Notes under the pieces: model-generated | The model's database searches: none | Told to the model about the DNA's origin: nothing | The model's input: the letters and a program-made list of their open reading frames with translations, nothing else | DNA from: Rhinocladiella similis | Taxonomy: Eukaryota > Ascomycota > Eurotiomycetes > Chaetothyriales > Herpotrichiellaceae | NCBI GenBank assembly: GCA_024082115.1 | Contig: JAMRYE010000003.1 | Span: forward strand, 4,154,001-4,218,000 | Direction of reading: 5' to 3' | Length of the DNA stretch: 64,000 nt | Program-made: the position numbers and the translations under genes | Part shown: piece after piece, positions 56,411 to 64,000 of the stretch | Numbering within the stretch: position 1 is the first letter of the stretch | Layout: every line of letters starts with the position of its first letter

Positions 56411-57192
56411 TCAATCCTCCATCACATCATCACTTGTGACATCTCCGCGTTTTCGCTTCGAGCCGGTGGGTGTCTGTGGCGTTCCACTCCCATCGTCAAT
56501 GAACTCCGAGATTTCCCATTCGACTCTAGTATTGCCATCCGGACTCACCCCGACTCCTTTTCGGAAGTTGTGAGTACGACCTAGTCTGCTGCCATCCAGC
56601 ATTTCTTCGAACCAGGACAAGCCTCCCGATTGTCCGCTGCGTTCCGTCCGAGTCAAATCTTGATTCTGCTCTTGTCTCGAAGGCGCCGGAACGGCTGATG
56701 GTGACGGCCCCTGGACATCTTGCGGCTCCACAGCCTCAGGAAGCAGATCCAGCTCTTGCAATGCGTGTATGTCTTCGCCCAATAAACTGCCTAGGGTAAT
56801 GTTCATGAAGTCGGCTTCGGATGAGGGGTTCTCAGTCCAGTAAGACAAGTGCGTACCACAATATCCGCAGAATACACGTTGAGTGTGTGGACTGTGTAGA
56901 GGAGAAAAGATCCGTCGGATAGAGGTGTGGGTTTCATCTGGGAAGAATGCTTGGGTTGAGGAGGAGTACCAGGTCAATGGCACTTTCAGCCACGCTGTCA
57001 ATGGTGTTCCTTGACTTCGTCCTAATCGTGTTTTAGCACGGACCTGTAGCATCACACACACACTCACTTACTGCTCTCACTGCTGTCGTCAAAAAAGACT
57101 TCTGCATGTTCTGTAGAATCTACAGGCACGACTATGGCATAGTGATTCCGGCCGCAATTGCAGGCGCCACGGAGGGGGCGTACTTTGCTCAT
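56411..57192 (-). CDS. GFA/CENP-V-fold protein with disordered C-terminus
   Basis: Protein of 239 residues, exons 57192-57072 and 57009-56411. It starts MSKVRPLRGACNCGRNHYAI, with a CxC pair, and continues to RVFCGYCGTHLSYWTENPSS, the second CxxC pair; both belong to the zinc sites of the glutathione-dependent formaldehyde-activating (GFA) fold. A third conserved Cys of the domain is less clear. The C-terminal 110 residues are Pro/Ser/Glu-rich with a nuclear-type KRKRGD signal. The true reaction is unknown, as few family members have been tested. It is convergent with LYS1. Confidence 0.85.
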
Positions 57193-57673
57193 GCTAGTGA
57201 GGTAAGGAGTGTTCCCGGATGACGGAGAGCTTGACAGCCTGTAGTAGACTGTCGAGTCAAGATTGATGTGCAGTAGAGCACGATGGGAGTAAAGCAAAAC
57301 TTCTCAACCATTGGTAGCATCGTGTGATGGTTGACAATGGCGGGATCGACTTACAGAAGAACCCCGGATTTAACCTCATGCATGTCGGTGTTAAGGAGCC
57401 GAGTCGACGACGAAAATGATTGGAGGAGACCCCGAGTACAACCCTAACGAGACGGACGACGACATGCCTCATTATGGCCATCAATCTGTCCTTAGGCCTG
57501 CCTTTTCTCGCACAAGCTCACTCGTCAATTAAGGCTATTGAAGAACTTTTCTAATAGTCACAAATCTCCTGCCACTTGCTTGGTAGCTTCAGTCACATCT
57601 AGGACACCAGTTCAATTGTCAATCGAGGAGCAACCGGCAAGACCTTGATCAAGTTTTCAGTCAGCACGAAAAG
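57193..57673. promoter_or_regulatory. Divergent promoter region GFA-like / bHLH
   Basis: 481-base spacer between divergent starts. No distinct site is recognised. Confidence 0.45.
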
Positions 57674-58144
57674 ATGTCGAAAGAAGACGAAACAGAGTAT
57701 GTCATCAAATCACGAACGTCTTCAACAGAGCCCGAGGAGAACAGCAATTCCGCGGAGCCCGGAAGCGCCTCGAAAAAGAGCTCCAAAGTCGCCAAACCCC
57801 GGTTAACTGAGGACCAGAGAAACTTCAACCACAAAGATGCAGAGAACAAGCGTCGCACGGCTATCAGAGAACGATTCACCGAGCTTTCACGTATGGTTCC
57901 TGGTGCACTGGGCCAGGAAAAGAGCGAGCAAGCTATGCTGACGAAGACCGCCGACTACTTGAGGGAGATGATCGTAGAGCAGCGAAAACTCGAGGCGCTT
58001 GCTGACTCGCAAGGCATTCAAATCAATGACGCTGGGCGTCTAAAGGATGAAGACTATGCAGGTCCTAAATGGAGACAACTGAATATGGAACAATATGAGG
58101 CTAGCAAGCAAAGGAAAGGTGGATCGAACGACGAGAATGACTGA
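57674..58144 (+). CDS. Small bHLH transcription factor (Ino4-like)
   Basis: A 156-residue, intronless gene. The basic region is HKDAENKRRTAIRERFTELS, with H53, E57 and R60 in place for E-box contact. Helix 2 is MLTKTADYLREMIVEQRKL, at about residues 89-105. The lead of 50 residues is acidic and Ser-rich. Size and layout resemble Ino4-type partners that form heterodimers on CANNTG sites in lipid gene promoters, but the exact role in this fungus is inferred. Confidence 0.88.
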   Translation: MSKEDETEYVIKSRTSSTEPEENSNSAEPGSASKKSSKVAKPRLTEDQRNFNHKDAENKRRTAIRERFTELSRMVPGALGQEKSEQAMLTKTADYLREMIVEQRKLEALADSQGIQINDAGRLKDEDYAGPKWRQLNMEQYEASKQRKGGSNDEND

Positions 58145-58484
58145 ATGAGCATCTTGGCTTTGAAGTGGTACCTCTCGGGCGGGCTGCTAGTCATACTGCA
58201 ATCATGGGCAAATTTGTCGATGGAAGAGGCATTCGCAGACATATGCTAATACGAAAAGCATTGCAACGGGAGGGCACCGAGAACAACTTGGGAGGCTCAA
58301 TGAGAATTGCTTCAGCGTGTCAACCTTACTGCTGTACCATGACAACGCGATCGCAGTGAAGGTCAAAGTAACTATCACATCGCCCAAAACAAATCAGAGT
58401 CTTCACCTGACGCGCCTGAAAACAAAACAACACCTCATAAATTTCCTCGACGTGTTCATGGCTGCTCATTAGTTCATTTCAGGC
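58145..58484. other. Intergenic spacer
   Basis: 340 bases between two plus-strand genes. No gene is seen. Confidence 0.45.
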
Positions 58485-61400
58485 ATGTCTGTTCGTCGAA
58501 AGACCCATGGCAACTCTGCAGACTTTCAATCAACCATGAACCCGGCGGGACTTCGTTCTCGAAGCACATCATCCACTACGCCGGTTTCGAACCACACCAA
58601 TGATCATCCTGCCTCTACCTCGAGGATGCCAGTTCGCGATAATGGGGCGAGGTCGCCTTCCACTGTTGCCATCCAACCTCAATTTGTGCCTTCTGGGCCG
58701 TCTGAGCAAAAGGGGAGGAAGAAGGACTGGGTAGGAAGCGCCTCAAAGCGTCTTCGGCTTCCAAAGCTTCGCGAGAAAGCGAGCTCAGCACAGGTCCAGG
58801 AAGCATCGACACCTTCGAAAGTTTCTACGCGGAAACTCATTGTATGCCTTCAACCATGAACCCGCCGACAATATTGACTAGACTCTAGATTGGACCAGCG
58901 AAGAGCAGTGTCACAACTCCAGCCCCCGCTCAACGTCCACAGCAGAGCACATTGGACCGTCCCGAGCCTACCAAACAGTCCTCCAGCCCAACCGACAAGC
59001 CATTGCCTAGTCTTCCGGTTGCAATTGTCGACTACAAATCTCCTGTCCGCAGATCACTTATTGACTGCGCTGAACGTCCTTTGCGACGTTCATTGTCTCC
59101 TCCTGATGGTGGACCACCAAACGAAGAAGATTGGCCTTCGATCCAGCCATCAAATGGTACACCTATTACTTTTCCAGAACCTTGCAAAGCTCCATCCAAG
59201 CCAAGTTTGGGCGAGAGTATCATCGATGGCCTTCGAACCCTGAACTTGCAAGATAATGAAGATCAACAAGATAAAGGGTACTCGGCCGTTGAATTTGAAA
59301 ATCCTACCCTGGACAGGAAAGCCTTCAAGTCCAACTCTTCAGGAAAAGCTACATATGCATCTCTAAGAGCCCCTGACCATGACTCGGAGCGACCGCTGTC
59401 ATCAAGTCAATTGCCAAAGCCACGCGATTCAATGTTGCAGTCTCTTTCCCGCCATACCGATAACCCTGTGATACGCCAAACGAAGACCTCGGCTATGAGA
59501 CTTCAGAATGCGATGGGAAGGAGAGCCTGGACCTCAGGTGAGAAGAGCGCAGTCAATGAAGATGCGCTTTCATCAACTCAAGAGCAGTCAACTCTGTTGA
59601 GCAAATCCAAACAGATTCATGGTCATGGCCCAGGTCCGATTCGATCTTCGTCCCGGGGTCGGCATGCTGTCACAGTCCGTGGCTCACCATACATCGTCCC
59701 TTCTCGAGCTCCATCAAGAACAAACACGGCATCGCCTGCTAATAAGCAGGAAATGAACTCGGAGGATCAGAGCATGATGATTTCCATCGGCCTACAAAAT
59801 CCCGCTTCACATGGTCTTGACGATATTGGACGGAAAGTATCTACTGCGAGGGATGGTTCCAGACAGAGCTCACTCCCGGTTCCCCGCCGGTTGAAAGGTG
59901 AACGAGCTAGCACGGGTAGAGCAAGTGTCTCTCCACATCAACAACCCTCTCCGGACGAGACAACCGAGTCTGCAGAGTGCCCAGGAACTCAGAGCAGTCG
60001 CGCGGCAGCTGCTGATCCCGCGACTTCCAGACTATCTGACCAATCTCCAACTGTTGAAGATAGCTGTATTAATCTTCGAGATGCGCTGTCGTCACCTGTC
60101 CCACAAGCTCAGGACTCGGTACGCAGATCCGACTATTCTGACAGCACAACACGTGGCTATGATGCTCATGGTGGTTTCCGCATCAAACATCTTGGCAATG
60201 GGTTGCTTGATGGTCCGACGCTTCGTATCAACGACTCTGCAAGTCATCTATTGTTAGGCACAGGCGAGACGGCCAGTGGCCCAGTTACTCTCCCTACAGG
60301 CTCCAGCGTCATACTCCGCCGCAAGAGAAGTGCTCCAGAGATCGGTCAACGTAAAGACAAAAAGACAAGCAGTCGACCTACCAGCGCGATTTTCGACCGT
60401 CCACTATCATTCATTGCGAGAAACATTGCGGATCGTACAAGTGAGATAAAAGCACTTGACGAGGATGAAGTGCGCGAATTGATAGGTGACCGCAACTCTC
60501 CATCTAAATCTGAACCAGCAGAACTACCTGGGAGTGAGGTGGTGTTTGTTCGTGATTCAAGACCCAGTTCACTCATTGCAAAGTTTGTGAGGCGGGATTC
60601 TTGGGACAGTCCGAGAATCCCAGCCCATGTGCAATGTGACTGGCCTGGCAAAGACTTTGTAGAGTTCAACCTCTGTCCAAGCCCTGATCGATCTTCTCCG
60701 AAAGCCAAGGGGTCTTCTTTCTACAACAATGTCGATCCAAGCAAAAGCAAGTCTTCCATCTATACTGATGCTGAACCACCAAAGACAGGCTCTGCGAGCA
60801 TCAAGTCGATCACATCCAGGCCATCTATAATTGCTCTACGTGCACCCCCAAGCAAGGACATCGCGCCTTTCTTGTTTCAAGATGTCAAACATGTAGAAAA
60901 GAAAGGCAAGGAACCTGTCCGAAAGGTGTCTGTCCATCTGGATGTTCCGGGTAGTGCTGGCAGCGGTGACTCGACCACAACGTATCCACCACGAGTCTCC
61001 TCCCGAAAACCAAAGCCACCTCCGATCATTGTTTCACCTCCACAGAATGCTGGACCGACAATCAGTATTCAGGCTCGTGCGTCGAATGTCCATGAAGTTG
61101 ACCCTGATTCTCTCAAGAAGCCGAGAAATGTCAAAACGTTCTCTCAAAGCGTTAGTCCACATACGGATTCAAGAAAGGCTAGGAGGGTCGTCCACAGACT
61201 AGGTTATACTCCTTCATCGAGCAGCAAGAAAGTCATTTCAAATCTCCGAGGACTTTTTCACAAACGCTCCGTCGAGTCCGAGACGACAAGTGACAATGGT
61301 CCTGGTTCAATCCGAAACAGTCTCATGCCTAATCCGTTGCGATTAAATGCATCGGATGGTGGTGCGGTGGATACTGACATGTCTCGAGGTCAAGGAGATA

Positions 61401-61867
61401 TGTCACAACAACCTCATACGGACGATGCTGCCCGAAACTTGATCCGGAATCCTTTCATCAGCCCAACTACGCCGTTCACTGCGACTGTGAAGCCGTCACC
61501 ATGTCTAAGGCTCAGTGGTTTATCAATGCAACAGCGTGAGAATGCTAAGGCGAGCAGAAGTGCAGATGCAACACCGCCACTCCCTTCTCCAGCCGAGACA
61601 CTCTCGAACGCCACGACACTGACGCACTCTCTCTTGGATCTCGCGCATATCGAAACCGACTTGCAGCGAAAGAGTCATCTGATTCAGATGAGCAAATGTA
61701 TGGTCGAAGTGGTCGGTGCTGCACGAGATGCCGAAAAGGCGATGGAGAAAGCTAAGATGGAAGCTGCACGCGCAGAAGTCTCTTGGTTGAGGATCCAGAA
61801 GACCATGGGCGAGATGGTGGAGCATGTTGTCAAAGTTGACACCCTGTCGAGAAAGGGCAGTCATTAG
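58485..61867 (+). CDS. Large disordered Ser/Pro-rich protein with conserved C-terminal helix; function unknown
   Basis: A protein of 1111 residues, exons 58485-58841 and 58889-61867; the intron is 47 bases. Nearly all of it is low in order and rich in Ser, Thr, Pro, Arg and Lys, with many SP/RP phosphosite-like pairs. The only strongly structured part is the last 80 residues, including LLDLAHIETDLQRKSHLIQM, then KCMVEVVGAARDAEKAMEKA and EVSWLRIQKTMGEMVEHVVK, a long amphipathic helix or coiled coil. I do not recognise a named family. It may be a cytoskeletal or polarity scaffold, since such proteins have this build, but nothing in the sequence proves it. Confidence 0.82.
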
Positions 61868-62552
61868 CATGCAAATCCTTCTGATACTTCTCTGGTTTCT
61901 GATGGAACAAAGCCCCGACGGGATTGTTAAAGAGGTTTCTCGAATGTTGGATCATCAGGAACGGAAAAGAAATGCGGACGCCTTTCGAACCGAGGGAGTT
62001 GTTCCCGCCTATGGCATTAGGAATGAAATTCTGGACCGTGAGAAGATGGTGCTATCTTTTGTTACGTTGGGTTTTGATGCTTGGTTCACGATGGACCTAG
62101 CTGGATACTGCTGAGTTATTGCTTTCGAAGACTTGTCGTTGTGTGGAGCGCAGCAAAATAGGCTGAATCGAAGATAAAAACATGGGAAGTCCCAAGTCAA
62201 ACTGCATCGACGGCCCGAGGGTCATTTGTTTTTCTTGTCGGGCTCCCTTGACCTTTCTTTGCGTGTATGAATTGAGCCTTCAAGAGACGAAGAATGGAAA
62301 ACCCCTTAGTGCAAAGCAAGAGAAAATCCCCGAAGTTGCGTTGGATGGAGAAAGGAGAATCAATACGACTTAAACACACACTCTGATCACCAGAACACTT
62401 TGCAAAACATTTTAGCTTTATCACACAGGAAACAGATTCGTCTATATCTCTTTGTTATGTTATTGTGATATTGCAGCTGCCCTCACCATTGAACCCGCGT
62501 CCACGCTCCCAATTACAAGCACCTATCTACTCATCCCCCTTACAGAGAGTGC
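61868..62552. other. Convergent spacer
   Basis: 685 bases between two stops. No convincing gene. Short frames on both strands lack motifs. Confidence 0.45.
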
Positions 62553-63971
62553 TTAACTCGTCATCTGTCCTTGCCTTTCGGATATCTTCCTCCTCACATT
62601 AAACGCCGTACTGTAATGGTCGACGCAACCGCCTTCGCAGGCGATGGCACCTTCTGCTCTACTACCGCGTAAGCCGGCGTACATAGGCGTGGCCAAAGTC
62701 GCGACATCGAGAGGCGTGGGCGTGTTCGCACTAGCTTTCACCGACGCAAGCGACGCGCTCATCGATCCCACGGACCAATTCAGATCCGAAACCATGTCGC
62801 GCACGCCCTGCGCAGTCCGTTGCTCAAGGCGTTGCGCCCACGCGAGTAACGTGACGACGTAATACCGCGCCGCAGCCATCGTGAGGCCCAACGTGTCGCT
62901 AACGCGCGTGACGACCGATGATGGGACGGTTTGTAATCGTGTGGCCAACGCCGACGCCACCGTGTTATCGAAATGGTTACTGAGCCTGTCTCTGTTGGCC
63001 GAGACGACGTACGCCAGTAGACCGCCTGCCACGGAACTCGCGACGAGCCATTCGCCAAGGTGGTATTCGCGGATCAAGTCCATCGTGGAGCCGATGTAGG
63101 AGTCTTCAGCACCTTCGAGGTCGCGTCGGTCAAGTTTGGCGTGGACGATGGCGTCTTCCAGCGATTCACCCCGACGTTGTATCGGCATGTCATGGATATT
63201 GTCATTGTCCTCGTCGTCGTCGCCTACGTCTGGAAACCTGGTGGGTCGAGCAGCAGCCTTGGGAGTCCATGCACAGTAGACGTTCGTTGGGGCAATTCTG
63301 TTGTAATATGTTACGAAACAGCCTCGTTCGGGACCTGGAGCTCGTTTGGTGTCGTCGTCTCCCTCAAGGACGTGATCCTGGCGTCTCTCGTTGACAGATG
63401 ACGCCTGAGCCATTGAAACGTCCCATTCCGTGCCGGGAATAAGAGGGAGGTCGGCGACGGCAGCACGACCTTCAGGGGTAGTTTGCAATTCGTACGGTAG
63501 CGGGGGGAAGACTGCCTCTTCATATTCCTCCCAGGTGAATGTTTCGGGTGCGTCTGGATCTTGATGCTCCTTTTGGAACTTCTCTAGTTCCAACCTGTCC
63601 TTGCCGTGCGGTACCACCCCTTCAAGTCTGCACCAGCAGGTCATGTAGATGCGCAAGGTCGCGGGAATATCTGGTCCCGGACACGTGGCGTTGCAGTGGT
63701 CTGCGTTCACGCAGATATTGTCCTTCGAGTCTGCGATGTAGTATTCGCTCCCCTTGGGGTAGGCTTCCACAAGGCGGATAAGGGTGCCGTCGATGCCTGC
63801 GAACCTGATCGACAGGGACAACCCGCCCATGTACTTGAGTAAAGTGATCAGATCGCTCTCTATGGCGCGTCGGACGGAGGCTTCTCTGCTTTTCTCGACA
63901 AGGCTTTGTGGACCGTGAGGCCGGAGGGGATTGAAGACCGCAGGAGGGAGGACTAGTTCCAATTGTTCCAT
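62553..63971 (-). CDS. Conserved-looking protein of unknown function with one hydrophobic segment
   Basis: A 472-residue single frame from ATG at 63971. No family is recognised. The N-terminal half has structured blocks with paired Cys: NICVNADHCNATCPGPD and YMTCWCRLEG, and an aromatic/acidic segment, FTWEEYEEAVFPPLPYELQT. The middle is charged. GEWLVASSVAGGLLAYVVSA is a candidate membrane or buried helix. The C-terminal part is Ala/Thr-rich and helical. It is GC-rich at third codon positions, supporting real coding. The gene stops 29 bases short of the window end, so its promoter is not seen; an upstream exon outside the window cannot be excluded. Confidence 0.72.
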   Translation of the reverse strand: MEQLELVLPPAVFNPLRPHGPQSLVEKSREASVRRAIESDLITLLKYMGGLSLSIRFAGIDGTLIRLVEAYPKGSEYYIADSKDNICVNADHCNATCPGPDIPATLRIYMTCWCRLEGVVPHGKDRLELEKFQKEHQDPDAPETFTWEEYEEAVFPPLPYELQTTPEGRAAVADLPLIPGTEWDVSMAQASSVNERRQDHVLEGDDDTKRAPGPERGCFVTYYNRIAPTNVYCAWTPKAAARPTRFPDVGDDDEDNDNIHDMPIQRRGESLEDAIVHAKLDRRDLEGAEDSYIGSTMDLIREYHLGEWLVASSVAGGLLAYVVSANRDRLSNHFDNTVASALATRLQTVPSSVVTRVSDTLGLTMAAARYYVVTLLAWAQRLEQRTAQGVRDMVSDLNWSVGSMSASLASVKASANTPTPLDVATLATPMYAGLRGSRAEGAIACEGGCVDHYSTAFNVRRKISERQGQMTS

Positions 63972-64000
63972 TATGTGGGATGCCAGCTGTGTAGCGTCCT

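Noticed and set aside
63060..63401. Plus-strand frames in the last kilobase
   Set aside because: Antisense to the GC-rich 472-residue gene; no independent evidence.

Overview
The window is nuclear DNA of a filamentous ascomycete (Pezizomycotina). Most genes are split by short introns of about 50-60 bases, with GTATGT/GTAAGT-type donors, CTAAC or CTGAC branch sites and YAG acceptors. Three Zn(II)2Cys6 regulators, an NmrA-like protein, a sedolisin, a P450 and a Baeyer-Villiger monooxygenase fit this. A Eurotiomycetes placement (for example Chaetothyriales) is a guess from gene style, not proven. Exon joins given below were worked out by eye from splice signals, reading phase and family conservation.

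Layout. At 2-802 lies the 3' part of an aldo/keto reductase. From 803 to 8608 is a gene desert rich in microsatellites, with a degenerate tRNA-like element near 8.2-8.3 kb. At 8.6-11.5 kb a Zn2Cys6 regulator is divergent from an NmrA-like protein. At 11.7-18.6 kb three small Cys-rich proteins, all starting Met-Cys and all with a CxxC pair, sit around the housekeeping genes RTF1 and COQ7. At 19-25 kb are an FRG1-like protein, a membrane PA/RING ubiquitin ligase and the SAGA subunit NGG1/ADA3, the last with a disrupted frame near its start. From 25.0 to 27.7 kb there is no intact gene.

At 27.7-34.9 kb lies an accessory group: a secreted sedolisin, an NAD(P)-dependent epimerase/reductase, a PfkB sugar kinase and a secreted SMP-30-like lactonase. 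The kinase and lactonase share a divergent promoter, which suggests sugar or sugar-acid metabolism. At 35-41 kb are a RING ligase, a medium-chain reductase, a 1.8-kb repeat-rich spacer and the beta subunit of the mitochondrial processing peptidase. At 41.5-52.2 kb two Zn2Cys6 regulators, a Baeyer-Villiger monooxygenase and a P450 form a small oxidative cluster without a backbone synthase.

From 52.6 kb to the end most genes are conserved or housekeeping: SDH4, a Maf-type pyrophosphatase, LYS1, a GFA-fold protein, a bHLH factor and two large proteins of unknown function. A 9-base motif, TACTCCGTA or its complement, recurs in the non-coding DNA. The most interesting candidate for something undescribed is the Met-Cys/CxxC protein family, one member of which carries two ubiquitin-interacting-motif-like helices.
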